From the NCBI RefSeq assembly GCF_040807025.1, contig NC_090953.1, positions 19,824,997 through 19,888,996 of the forward strand: a DNA stretch of 64,000 bases, given 5' to 3'. The position numbers and the translations under genes are program-made. Within the stretch, counting starts at the first letter, position 1; each line of letters opens with the position of its first letter. This DNA comes from Struthio camelus. Lineage: Eukaryota; Chordata; Aves; Struthioniformes; Struthionidae. The notes under the pieces were generated by a model. The model had not been told where the DNA came from. It searched no databases and saw only the letters and a program-made list of their open reading frames with translations. Below are positions 13,436 through 55,549 of the stretch, in pieces.

Positions 13436-13749
13436 GTGATTGCCAAAACTTCATTCAAGTTACATGTGTGCATGCTCACACATGGCTCCTCCTCCTCCTA
13501 CACAGGCAAAGAAAATGCAGGTGGGGCTCAGGTCATACTGTCACTTATTTAGAGAAAAATGAGACACTTGTTTTGCTTCTCGTGACAAACTGGATCATTG
13601 AACATAGGAAGGGTTTCAAGACGCAGTTTCAGCCAAGAGTAATGAATGCTGGTAAGGAAAAAAAGCCACAGAGAGTGGACAGTGAAGGCTAAATATGTAA
13701 CAATTGTTTGTACGGTTTTTAAACTCAAGATCTGGGGGAGACCTGTCTT

Positions 13750-14071
13750 CTTAAAGTAAAAATTCATTTTTATTTATATATTATTAGAAACATCAGACGG
13801 AGAGGCCGAGTCTTTCACCACCACTTTGAACCTCCTCTGTCTTTGGAATGTTAATTCCTCTGGCGTCATGCTGTTAGGGACTTTGGTAAAGCCAAGCAGA
13901 GCACTGCTACTGAGAGAAGTACAAACAGCACCAGAAAGCGTACAATATCAGCAGTCTTGCAGATATAGAGGCAAGTCAAGGTTAACTAGGCAAGCCAATT
14001 TTTTCTAGGATTACAGTAAAATGAAGAGCAAAAAGCATGTCTCTGGCTTTGGATTTCTTCCATCACAGTTT
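13750..14071 (-). other. ANXA2: ANXA2 3' UTR (end approximate)
   Basis: About 320 bp lie between the stop codon and a canonical AATAAA. I see no other coding signal here; short plus-strand frames overlapping it are incidental. The cleavage site is inferred 15-20 bp beyond the signal, so the lower boundary is approximate. Confidence 0.75.
13769..13774 (-). terminator. ANXA2: Poly(A) signal AATAAA of ANXA2
   Basis: The minus strand reads TATATAAATAAAAATG, a canonical hexamer about 300 bp past the stop codon. It is the first AATAAA I see downstream of the stop. Confidence 0.8.
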
Positions 14072-44074
<30,003 letters not shown>

Positions 44075-46888
44075 CTTGAAAGAAAGCTAGAGGGGGAAGA
44101 AAGAAAAGCAAAACAAGACGACTTAAATAAATATATTTACAATTATAATAGCATGTTAAATGGTCCTGAACCACTGCATTAGAGAAGTTGGGGCAACCCA
44201 GTAAGACTGATCATCCCAAACAAGAACACTGATTTAAGAGTGTCCGAGTCACAGCATCACTGATAATGCAACAGTGAGAGGGCTTCTGTCTATTGTACAA
44301 GAAAAATTTATCTTCATTCCTTAAGAAACCATTTGTACTGCATTTTAAATATTTAAACTTAGAAAGTGGAGAATCTCCATCTTAGAGAGAGAATCAACTG
44401 AACCTGAACTCAGTATCACAAAAATCACGGAGAAGTACGACAGCCTGGTTCAGCTCAAAGCCAAAAAGGAACACCAACTAATAGCACTTCAATCAGAGGC
44501 TAAATTCCTCGGGTGCTCAAGGAATACATTGAAACTATTTATATTCATGCAGACGTTTTATAAAATCATTATTGCTGTTCAATCTTTACTACTGGACGCA
44601 GGCCACAAATGCCTCTAATATGATATGGTGCTGTAGTGGCTCCCCAGTACCCAGCAATAAGAATCACAGGACACACTACAAATACCGATTAATAATATGA
44701 TTGTCAGGTGATAGGTAACAAGGACTCTTTCAAAACGACAGTTCCAAAAGGAATAGCCAATGAGACATGATAATCAACAATGTTGCTCCATTGCCAGAAA
44801 GTTAGTAATATCTTGCCTACATATATAAAAGATAAAACAGAAAAAACCCTACTAGAGAAATCATAAACATTGCAAAAACGAACATCGATGTGAAGTGCTT
44901 ATGTTACAACACCCTGCTTTTTTCCAGCTCTGGTTTCTGGTCAGGGAAGTTTGCCAGAGCTGTAATACTGTTTTACTGAAAGGGTCTCTCAACTAAGGAG
45001 AAATGTTTTTCCCAAGGTTATAAGCCAGAGGCAACATTTAAGCTGCCTGATGCATTCCTAAAACTCAGCTCCCAAATTCCTCTGCTGAAGGGGGAGACAC
45101 AGGGGAAAGAGTCAGCTCATGGAGAGGTAGGAGAGAAACAGTGGCAACACCTCAGGATCAGCGATACTCATTTCATCCCATAACTGGGCCTGGAATCGAA
45201 ATTCCAGGATGCAGAAGCTCCCCAGGGCTCTCTCTGCCCGTCACTCTGATGCCGTCACCAGCTCCCCGTCCATCCTAGGGACCCTGGCCCAACGGCCACC
45301 CAGCCAGTCCTGCCTATGTCCTGCCAAGGGGCTTTCAAACTCCACTTTATCCCCTTGCAGTTACTCTCCTGATGATGCTGGGGCCTTCTTGGGCACGTAG
45401 TACTAACCGCTCTGGCAAGTTTCCCAGACGGAGAAAGCACACTTCTCACCACCTAACAGTGGGATCTGAAACCAAGAGCTGACAGGAGAAGAGTAAGAAG
45501 CAAGCCTGCAAGTGTTTCTAAACAGCGGAGATCTGGTTAAAAATCTAAAGCAAGAGTTTATTCTTTGTTTTAGCTCCTAAAAACCTTTCTTTTTTCTCCA
45601 TCAAGCCTTTTACAGTAGTTACAAGAGAAGTACTCTAGTTGAAGTTTAAAAAAAAAAAGCCCACTCCGTCACTCAGGAGTGCCAAGAAGGATTCTGAGAA
45701 AACTGAAGTCCCAAAGTGATACTAAGGAACACAATGAGCTTATACAAAAGCTGTAAAATGAAATTAAGATTTGGTTGGTAGATATGACAGCAGCACTATA
45801 TGGTTGAAAAAGTAATTATTATGAAAGTACTTAAGAACTGCAGCACCATACGTTTTAAAGACTAAAATGAAGCATGCTGTTCTTCTCATGTGCTCTGAGC
45901 ATCATTTTTAAGTGCTTTTCTATACATATTCGTCCAGCTATTAAAGTGTTCACTGCTTACAGAGCAAACAGACTGTTTATTCAAATTTTCTCCCCGCTCT
46001 ACTTCAATTCATCTAAATATTGCCCATTTAAATATCTGGTTGCAGCTTTTTGAAGTAATGATTTTTTTCCTCCCCTCTTTTGAGTTAGTCAAATTTAAGG
46101 CAGAAACAACAGAAACAGCTGGACTAGATTTATTTCTCATCTAATTTCTAATTTTGAAAATGGAGGAATCTTATTTTTTAACAACCGAGACTGAGTTCCA
46201 TTAGTATTTTTAACAAAATAGAAAAATAAACTAGATTGCTGTATAGGATGTCTGGTAAAGCAGAAAAATCCTTACTTTTAGAAAACTTAGCAAATATTAT
46301 ATATATTACAGAAAATATACACACACACAGAGAACATGTATAATGTACAGAATGTATATATTATACATTCCCCTTTCAGAATGAAATGCAGAAAAATGCT
46401 TTTATAGTATAAGTGTTGTAATCACACCTTTCCTCACTTAGAACGCAGCAAGAAAACCTTTCATCTTCTGGTGCAATCCAGGTGGAAGAGTAACAAAAGT
46501 AACTCCACTTAAGGAAATATTAAGAACCCAGGGAGGAAAACGAGAGTAAAAAGCACAGACAAAGCTTCCCATATCAACCTATTATTTGAGAATAAGTATT
46601 TTTACAGCAAAAATCTAACCTCACCTTTTAAAGATAAGCAGCAGAGTTGTAATAAGGTGCTGCCTGCTTTTGGCTCTATTAACGGAGCTGGTTAAAGGGG
46701 GATGATGTATTACTTAGTTATGAAATTCTTAATGTTTATTCTTAATAAAATGAAGTGCCTAACAATGAGACCTTTAGACTCTGAAATCTTTACAACCAAT
46801 ATCAGAGATAAACAACTTGCAACGAGTACGTTTTTTATTCTTACTTGCCGCAAAGAACTGAAATGCATCACAGTGAAAGCTGAAGCAA

Positions 46889-46936
46889 AGCAATTGCAGG
46901 ATAATCTTTCAAGGCAATTGCAGCATAATCTTTCAC
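46889..46936. repeat. 24-bp tandem duplication in intron 1
   Basis: CAATTGCAGGATAATCTTTC at 46891 is followed 24 bp later by CAATTGCAGCATAATCTTTC, two near-identical copies in tandem. Confidence 0.9.
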
Positions 46937-48750
46937 AAAGCAATCACTGAACAGCTTTTTGGAAGACTCCTATTTCTAAATTAAATAAAAACCACATTGA
47001 ATCAGGCTTGTTGGAACAGAAAACTTGACCCGAGTCCAGGAACAGAACTAACACACCCTTGTTAGCTGGCAAAACAGGAATTTTTGCAAGGAACTGCAGA
47101 GAAAGAGCTTCACTGAGAGAACAAATGCATTTCTTGTCACGCTCGACTTTGTAACGCTCTCATATTTGTGAATAGACTCTCACTGTTTTCTAATAGACTG
47201 ATTTTATCTGACGCAGTTTTGACAAGTTCTGGCTGGATTTGTGTATGTAAATAGAAGATACATGCACTAACTTGTTCTTCCTTACACTGCAAAGGATCAA
47301 CTTCTACTTTCCAGCTGTAAACTAGCACTACAATACCTTCAGGCAAGTTTCAACAACCAGTTTTTCCTCCTAAGTAAGTCCATACCGTGTAATTCTGAAT
47401 CACAATGTTACTCTACAAAAGAGATTAACATCCATTTTGAAGCCCAGTTCCCCCTCCCCAAAGGGGAATCACTGACTTGCAAGCCTGTTAGACTGGGCCT
47501 AGTCTATATTCAATACCCTGTCCTCGTAACAGTTGGAGGACAGAGGTGTGTTCAAAAGTAGCCCCATACCATGATTCCCAGGTGCAGCTCAGGTATATTA
47601 GAGCAGAAAAAAAAATCCCATGAGATCAACCAACGGAAAAAAGTGCCAGGTATGAACAAACAACTAGGTTGCTCAATAAGCAGAGTTAGCATTTTAAGAA
47701 GAACTTAATCTGCTCCTGTAGGCAAGAGATTGCACAAAGGGTGTTCCCAGACACATGAGCCAAGGAAACGGCATCCCCGGAATGAGAGAACGGAAACTCT
47801 TCCACTGGGAGCAGCTTTGTGTCGGGTCTCCAAACTAGGGCGAGGCACAGCCACGGCGGAGACAGAGGGAGAGCAGGGAGGAGGCAGAACCAAGAAGGAC
47901 CAGAACGGCTGCTGGGAGCAAAACAAGGACTCAAAACACTCACTGATACACAGTGGTAACTGCAAGTACAAATACGCCAGACTGTCTCCCCCAACTATAC
48001 CATAATGCTTAGCGGATCATTTTGAAGTCGCTGTTTGGAGGAAAAAAAGTAGCTTTAAAGAAAAGGATCTCAAAAAAATTACTTTAAACCATAAAATAAT
48101 ACTATGGAAAATGCATCTCTTTCAACCGTTTCTTCCACAGACGCTGCTAATAACCCCGCAGATGTTCCACTGCGGGAAGATACTAGGCATATGCAAACTG
48201 GAGGATCTTTATTTCTCTGAATTAACATTATCTTGTTTCTGAGACTCGATGGGGATGGAGCACATGACTGCTTTTAAATCAAGGAAAACCATTCCATACA
48301 TTAATGGAAAACGGTACCCACTAGGGACGTTTATTGTAGCTAGCTGCACCAACAGAAAGAAGACAGACGAACAGCTCAACAGCACTGAAATTCCCAAAGA
48401 CTCCCTCACTCTTTTGCTTACCTGTAGGGCACCTAAATATTTGTGCAAAGAGACAGCACTTGAGCACGAACGATTAACCTGGGAAAGGATCAAAAGCGCC
48501 GCGTGTAAGAAAGCAGCTCACTGCTGCCAGACTACCCCGAAAACACTTCACTGTTCTCCCAGCCAAAGCGCGCAGCAGCCGCCCTGCCGCCCCCGCCCCG
48601 CTCCCGGCCGGCGGGGAGCGGCGGCCGAGCTGACTCACGGCCAGAAGGCACCGAGCGCCCCGCAACGCCGCGCACGGCGGGGCCGGGCGGCAGGGAGACC
48701 CGCCCGGCGGGCGCGGCTCCGCGGCGCTCCGCGCGGCTCCGGCACCGCCC

Positions 48751-48769
48751 GGGGGGGGGGGGGGGGGGG
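48751..48769. repeat. G19 run in CpG island
   Basis: Nineteen consecutive G on the + strand (C19 in the gene's sense), about 400 bp downstream of the inferred ANXA2 start site. The exact length is likely unreliable in sequencing. Confidence 0.9.
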
Positions 48770-49120
48770 CGCGCCCCTGCCCGGCTCCGGGGCCAGCCGT
48801 GCGTTTTCGCTGCGGGCACCAGCGCTGAGCGGCCCCTGCGCACCTTCTCCGGGACGATTACGAGATTATTTGGGGAAGTTCAGCGAAGTTTGGGCGCGGC
48901 TCCTCTTTCCGGAGCGCGGCCGCGGTGCGGGGCTGGCGGCGGCGGCAGGCAGGCAGGGAGGGAGGGGAGCCCGCAGCAGCCGCCCCGCTCCAGCCCCCCA
49001 GCCCGGCCCCGGCCGCCGCCGCGCTGTCCCGACCCGGGGCCCCGCTCCAGCCCGCACCCCCGGCCCGGCCCGGCCCGGCCCGGCGCGGCGCGGCGGCTGC
49101 CGGCACCGGCGGGGTCTCAC

Positions 49121-49160
49121 CTGGCAAGGCAGCTCTGGCGGCGGCTCTGGCGGCGGCTGG
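49121..49160 (-). other. ANXA2: ANXA2 exon 1, non-coding 5' UTR (5' end approximate)
   Basis: Inferred first exon. The minus strand reads TTGCCAG then gtgaga, a strong donor at 49121/49120, inside the CpG island. A TATA-like TACAAAA on the minus strand at 49190-49184 would place initiation about 25-30 bp downstream, near 49155-49160. Splicing to exon 2 would join ...TTGCCAG to CTTTCTTTCAAG-ATG. The exact 5' end is not visible in the sequence; 5'-end mapped cDNA would settle it. Confidence 0.6.
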
Positions 49161-49183
49161 GCTCGGCGGCGGCCCGGGCGGGG

Positions 49184-49190
49184 TTTTGTA
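49184..49190 (-). promoter_or_regulatory. ANXA2: TATA-like box TACAAAA
   Basis: Minus-strand TACAAAA lies 63-69 bp upstream of the exon 1 donor. It is a one-base variant of TATAAAA in otherwise very GC-rich DNA. Its spacing would give a roughly 40-nt first exon. Confidence 0.45.
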
Positions 49191-49259
49191 GGGCCGGGAG
49201 GACCCTGCTTCCCCGCCCCGGCGCGGCGCTGACTCGCCGGCCGCGCCTGCCTCCCGCAG

Positions 49260-49575
49260 GCGGAGGAGGGGGGGCAGTGATGGGGTGGGGAAGGAGGAGG
49301 AGGAGGAGGAGGAAGAGGGGAGCGGTGATGGGGTGGGGAAGGGTTGGGGGGGAGGAGGGGGGCAGTGATGGGGTGGGGAAGGGAAGGGGGAGGAGGAGGA
49401 GGGGCAGTGATGGGGTGGGGAAGGGCAGGGGGAGGAGGAGGAGGGGCAGTGATGGGGTGGGGAAGGGCAGGGGAGGAGGGGGGGAGGAGGAGGAGGAGGG
49501 GCAGTGATGGGGTGGGGAAGGGCAGGGGAGGGGGGGACAGTGATGGGGTGGGGAAGGGCAGGGAGGTCTCTCTCC
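49260..49575. repeat. G-rich minisatellite upstream of ANXA2 promoter
   Basis: Seven units begin with TGATGGGGTGGGGAAG at 49278, 49326, 49366, 49408, 49450, 49505 and 49541 (spacings 36-55 bp, mostly 40-42). They are separated by GGA/GGGGGA runs of variable length. Apart from the GTGATG and GGTGGG steps, the + strand is almost pure purine with dense G tracts. Proline/serine-rich minus-strand and glycine/arginine-rich plus-strand frames through it are repeat artefacts. Confidence 0.93.
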
Positions 49576-52500
49576 CATGCCCCGCAGCACCCTGCGCTCA
49601 CCCCCCTCCACCCCGGGGCTGCCCAGCTCCCCTGGGAGCTCCCGCTTCCTCGCCGCCCTCCCCCCGAGGAGCTGCCCGGGGCCCCAGGGAAAGGGAGGGG
49701 AGGGCAGCCCACCCACACTTCACCCTAACTCCTGCTCTGTCCCCTGTGCTGCCGCGACAGCGGTTTGCGTCACTGCAGCCTGTACTTTGGGTTGCCCAAA
49801 ACCACACCGCTGTGGCAGGACTTGGGCTCTTGCTCAGGAAACAGCTTCTCCTTCCCAGGCGGGCTGGGGACAGCTGCGCCGCGCGGAGCCGAGGCCTGGA
49901 CACGTCACCCCAGATTTCCCCGGAGCAGGGCACTCACTGCGACCGAGTCATCCCTGCCTGGCTTGCGCTCTCCTGCTCTGGCCTCTAGCAATCAGCAAAG
50001 CGCCGTCCTCACTGCCTGCAGCTCTGGCCAAGCCTGCTTTAGACCAACAATATTGAAAAAATTAAGATCTCTTTGGTGTGTAAATCCCAGTACTTTTCAG
50101 CTGCAAGAAGTGTAAATCACATGTGCTGCAAGCAATAAACATGAGAAGAAGGCGGCACTACTTCTGCCCCAAGCTCGGCAAAGATAAAGCCCGAAGGATT
50201 ATCTGAGCATAACTGAACTAACAAGCATACCACAGCAAGGAGAGAAAAAAAAGAAAGAAGTGCCTCTGCCACTCTCACTAGTTATCTGAGCCCATACACC
50301 ACACCGTCACAAAAGCAAGATCCAGTAAAGAAGCCAAAAGCAGCCAAGATGCAAAAGATCTCTGTTTGGATCACCTCAGCTTACTGTTTCACCACAATGA
50401 AGTGGCCAATTGACTGGTGACCATTAGGCAGTCATTCAGGCCGTCATCTGGGGAATGCCACCACAGAGCGGATCTGCTTATGCAAGGAGATATTTGCCTC
50501 TGCTACAAAGGATTTTTTTTTCAGGCTTTAAGATAGAGGGGTCTTCTGGCAGAGAGAGGGCAAGAAAGTTTTACGCTTGACCAGGAGCATAAAACCAGGG
50601 GTGGAAAAAGCAAGCATGCACAACACAGACACAGGAACGCGGGCTGAGACACGGAGTAACTGTTGGGATAAAACAAGATCACAGATCAAAAAGGAAGAAA
50701 TATTATTACACTGGACTTTGAACATCACATGAAAGCAAAAGAGAGCAGAGGGATGAACCCGTCATTGCAGCAGGAGAAAATGATTTTAATAGCCCTTTTC
50801 CGAATAAACCAAAATGAGATGAAGAGGATGGCCACAGGAAAAGCGTGTCACGGCACAGCATCCTGTCAAACTGACCGGACATCAGTGACAGTGGTGCATT
50901 AGTTTAACATGCTAGTTTTCTTTTTGGCAGGGCCACTGGGGTTATTTCTGTGTATTACTGAATCTGTTTTTAAAAATTAATTCCTGGGTATTCCAGTTAT
51001 ACCAGTGTCTGCCACTAACTACTTAATTAAACAGATAATTTCCCCCTGCTTTTCAGGTTTCTTAGAAAAATCACCAAAGACTTGGAAAGGTGATTACAGA
51101 TCAAAAATACTTGCAGTCCTAGAAGTAACAGCTGTTCTGTATTGCAATATTCACAGGGGGTTTAAATAGAGATAAATATCCGAGAAGCCAGAGAGCCAGC
51201 TTGCCTACTAACGGCTGCACGATCTCTCAGGGATGATTTCTTCCCTCATCTCTTTCCAAACGTTCTCAAAGCAAAGCAGTGGAAGCATCCCCAGAATATG
51301 CTGAGCTTAAAGAAAAATAAAGTTTCCACATATGCAACATATTACCAAGATGCAGCATGTATGTTGCACTGTCGTATAAAAACGCTGAGCCATATACTGA
51401 GTTCATTCAATCTCAGAGACGAGCACCTTCACTCTTGTAACTGAAGGTCCATTTACCTTTCAATGCTTTACTGTAGTCTGTTCCAATGACAATACAAAAC
51501 CCATTTCCTTAGAAGACTGTTCTCTTTCTAATAACTCAATACTACTTAAAGTTTGAAATTGCGTAGCTCATATACCACCTTGGATTTTAGTTAACTAGAT
51601 CTTAACATGAACATTTTGCAAAACCTTTGATATCAAATGAATTCTTATATCTACATTAACTACATCATAAAAAGATTTTTCCAGCATTTCCAACAACTCC
51701 CAGAAAGGGAATCAAGATGTTGTCTCTAATACCTGACTTAACCATCAGTTATTCAATCCGAGAATCCCACATTCACCTCAGTGAAAGTCTTCGGTTTAAA
51801 ATAGACAGACAGGGATTCAACAGCCTCTCTGAAGTTAAACCAGGGACTGTGGAAGTGATAAAAGAGAGAGAGAGAGAAAGGAGAAAAAAATACTAACTGT
51901 ATTCATAGTCATGAAGACATGAAAAATATATTAAAACATATGATGAATTCCCTCTTTTGGTCTCTGCTTATTGAGCCCAGCTGACATCAAAGCACTAGTA
52001 CCAGTGAAGGAATCTGAGTGGCACGAACAGCAGAAAAGCCATTAACGCTTCTGGCAGAACAACCAAACACGTCCTAATACCAAGGCCTGGTGATCTTGCC
52101 CATGGAAATACTACACATTCTTCATATTGTTGAGGAAAAAAACACTGCAACACCCACGAGCTGAAGAAGGCAGCAGCCAGACTGTGCAAACAGAAAAGAC
52201 TTCTGCTATCTGCCAGAGAGGAAATTAATTCAGTAGAAGCACAGCAGCCAAGCGCCTGAATCACTTCTAAAAATTATACGTTTAAGTCACGTGGGTTATT
52301 TTTGAAGATTTAACCAAAGCTTAGAGGATGTGTAGAGCACCTATCACAATGGGTTCTCATCCATGACCACCACTCCCGAGCACGGCATCAGAGTAACTAC
52401 CATTAGCGAAAAGCTGGGACCAGGCCTGCGGTTATCATGAGCCCAGGATGTCTCTGCACCTTCCTCGTAGATGAGAAACATGCTGCAACTGGCTTGCAGG

Positions 52501-54264
52501 CAAGGCAGTGCCCAGAAAGGTTTTCAGTTTGCTCTCACATTGCTTAGTCTCCACAACCCCTTAAAATATCTGCATAGAAGGTCAAACAACCTGCAACTTC
52601 TTCAGCTGCAGTTACTTACACGTGAGCTCCCGCTTCCCACATGCTGACCGCAAACATCAGAGAGAGTGAGCACTTTTGTCAAATGGAGCTCCCCAGAGTC
52701 CCGAGGATGGGAAAACAGATGCAGTTGTGCTGATTTCTCATTCCTCCCTTCCGGCAGCTTCCTGCGAATGTGGTTCATCCCACAGTCTTCAGTGCATGCC
52801 TCTAGGTCCATTTACTCCGTCTTCTCAGTGACGTTATCACCACCGACTCTGCTATTGTCTTGTTCCTGTTTAATATTGATTGATACTAGTTTTCTCTTTG
52901 TTTACTCTCAATTTAATACACCTAAGCTCTCCCATCTCACCAACACCTTTAGCTTTTCTTGTCATTATCACCTTAGCGTGTTGTACTATTAGAGACCTGA
53001 TGTGTTTAACTTGAGCATTCAATTTAAGCTCTCCTTCTGACCCAAGCATTCTCTCTGTAATTACATTAATGGAAATGGGGTCACTCCGGCTCTCAAAAGA
53101 TCTCTACTCTTTCTCACTTTGGTCCCTGATTATTTGGCTCCATCATCTACACAGATCTTGCTTATACTCTTTCAGGATGCTTGCTACAAAGAATCAATGA
53201 TGGATTTACATTGTAGTTAGGAAGGCCACAATTCTGTCCATATTTATTGGCTACTTAAACTTTTTTCTTCAATGCCCCAAAAAAAAAAAAAAAAGAGCAG
53301 GAGAAAGGACTCAAAGGACTTTCTGGTTTAGATGTGGCTGAGCCTGTATGTACAATGTTGCTTCACTGAGTGTATTGTGAGAGTATAATATAAACACAAT
53401 TTTGCTTAAGTATGATCAGGCAGGCCTCTGGGTATTATTTTTGCACCTTGGTTATTTGGTCTAATTTGGAAACTCCAATGATATAAACAAAGCTACTGTA
53501 GTAGCCCCCATGTACAATGAAAGTAGTGATAGATCTGCCGAGTAGATGAATCAATGGATCAGAAGGTGGAGCTGAGTCCAAGCCATCTTGGGGGCAGAAC
53601 CAAAACATTAGATCTGGAAAGGCAGAAGCAAAGACTGTCTCAGAAATGCAGTTGAACAGTATGGGGATTTGTTACTGGCAATTAAAATGATCACAGGTTA
53701 TAAAGAAAGTTAATAATATATAGCCACCCAGGTTCCCAGGATAATAACCTCGCAAGGTTATATCTATAGCTAGGCACAAAGAAATACTGCTGAAAGATAC
53801 TGCTCACTAGACTGTATTAGTAAAAGTCTGTAAACGTTCAAAGTGATGCAACATTTTTCACTAACACCTGCTACAATTTACCTGAAGTTTTACAGAATTG
53901 TAATTCTGCTGTATGTTTTCAAATATACATTGCATACCAAAGCCATCTTTTATCTAACAAAGTACCAGAAAACCAGACCTCTTAAGTGTTCCACCTAACA
54001 AGCTAATCCCTGGGATCAACTCCATTCTGTGCAATGTAATTTCTACAAATACATGCACGTTCCTGTACACGTCATTCCACGCTTAACATTCAGTTACTTG
54101 AGACAAACCCTTTTAAATAAGAGCTAGACTTTTCTCTGGAATGATCTTGTGTATTAGACATATTGCACATATTTTGTTATACATGTATTTTACAAATGAA
54201 GCATTATAGTAAGTAAGTAGTGAAGGTAGTATTCAGTTCGTATCACAGAAGTTCTCCCTGGGCA

Positions 54265-54390
54265 CAGGGGCAGGTGGTGTGCTTAGAAAGAGGAAACCTG
54301 GATTGTATGCCTTGCAGTGCCACGGTTTGCTGGGTGATCTCAGTCAAATCACTGCCTTCTCACTTAACCAGTCTGCAACTTGTATATTTT
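54265..54390 (+). mobile_element. MIR-like SINE remnant
   Basis: The + strand reads AACCTGGATTGTATGCC, then TGCCACGGTTTGCTGGGTGA, then TCAGTCAAATCACTG. This follows the MIR order (cctgggttcgaatcc … ctctgccact … tgtgacc … caagtcactta). Diverged. Confidence 0.65.
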
Positions 54391-55465
54391 GACTGTTAAC
54401 TCTTCAGGGCAAAGCTTAAGTGTTGCACCTGCTAATGAACATGCACACATGCATGAAAAAGTATGTATTTTAGCAATCACTAACTGAAGATGAGGAGCCA
54501 GGTTTTATGGTTTACAGTTGGCCTCTCACGCAGAATCATAAAGTGCTTTATACATTGCATTCGGACCTGACAGCAAAAACTTTTAATGGGTAGTAAAACA
54601 TCTACTTCTCTCACCATACCAAGGTTGTGTCTTGCTTGTGACTTCCAAAAGTCTCCTCTTACCTTCCAATACCCTTTTAGCACTGGACTTACTTTCAATT
54701 ACTTTTCTACTCTGTATACTTGCAAATTCACTTCCATCTGCTGCTCATCATCCCTTCTCTGAGACTTCCTCTTGTGTTTGACCATAACATAGCTTGAACT
54801 CCGCTTTCCTTCCAATGACTTTCCCTGTCACTGGCGGAAATTACACCGTCGTTCTTATCCTTAAATCTTACAACCTCGGTGGATCACCCTAAGTCTATGG
54901 GCAACAGGGAGCTCGCCTAGATCAAGGCGAAGATCAAGAACAAGAAGTCTGGGTGATAACAGATCTGCTTCAAGAAAAGGGAGTACGAAAGCAGAATACC
55001 AGCTGAAACTGTAATTAAGAGGATTCATTCAGAAAGGAACTCCTTCAAGTATGCACACAAGCTAATGATAAAAAAGCTGTTTCAGGGCACATATACAGTC
55101 TAGTTAAAGTCACCACCAAAAGCCAAAGAACACATCAAGGTTGAATGACTGTGGTGAAATCTCATTGCGCCAGCTGTCCGCTGTTAACAGAAAACAGCAT
55201 GGAATCATCTACGCTCCAGTCACAATGTTCAAAAGGAAGTAATTCTTCATTACTCTGACCTAGCTGATACAAATAATACAAATTGGTCTTCAAGATGGGC
55301 CAGCAACTTCAGGTATCCTGTGACCAAATCCAGGCTATCGCATTTTCCTGCCAGCCAACAGCTAAGTCAGAGGTATGCATACTCATGCGGCAAAGAGAGA
55401 CTCAGTGAGGGATATGTATCATGAACAAATGATAACCAAGCAATTCAGATACTTTTCTGTTCTTT

Positions 55466-55507
55466 AGTGTGTGTGTGTGTATGTGTGTGTGTATATATAT
55501 ATATGTA

Positions 55508-55545
<38 letters not shown>
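55466..55545. repeat. (TG)n/(TA)n compound microsatellite
   Basis: A TG-rich part at 55466-55492, then TA repeats with GTATGTAC interruptions to 55545. Confidence 0.95.

Positions 55546-55549
<4 letters not shown>

Larger units (their letters stand above)
44087..49120 (-). other. ANXA2: ANXA2 intron 1
   Basis: About 5.0 kb. The 5' part is CpG island, including a run of 19 G on the + strand (48751-48769). Further in is a 24-bp tandem duplication (46889-46936), a CA/TA-rich stretch at 46305-46370 and a moderately GC-rich segment at 45180-45440 with no supported exon. Nothing else recognised. Confidence 0.7.
48490..49260 (-). promoter_or_regulatory. ANXA2: CpG-island promoter of ANXA2
   Basis: Dense CpG and GC-box-like runs cover this block, in sharp contrast to the AT-rich flanks. 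On the minus strand a TATA-like TACAAAA (49190-49184) is followed directly by CCCCGCCC (Sp1-type GC box) and then by exon 1. An AP-1-like TGACTC lies at about 49231. Most of the island lies inside intron 1 (48,490-49,120). Long open frames across it on both strands are composition artefacts of CpG-rich DNA. The position relative to exon 1 makes it the ANXA2 promoter by inference. Confidence 0.85.

Noticed and set aside
48249-49232. 327-codon plus-strand frame across the CpG island
   Set aside because: It runs antisense to ANXA2 exon 1 and the promoter. Composition is Ala/Arg/Gly/Pro as expected from CpG-rich DNA, with no domain.
48858-49988. Minus- and plus-strand frames (286, 205, 214 codons) with Pro/Ser/His or Gly/Arg repeats
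   Set aside because: They are translations of the G-rich minisatellite and flanking island, appearing in several frames at once.
54840-55200. Possible retropseudogene (lysine-rich reading after GGCAACAGGGAGC)
   Set aside because: Translations in all frames hit stops and match no protein I recognise; no poly(A) tail or target-site duplication seen.
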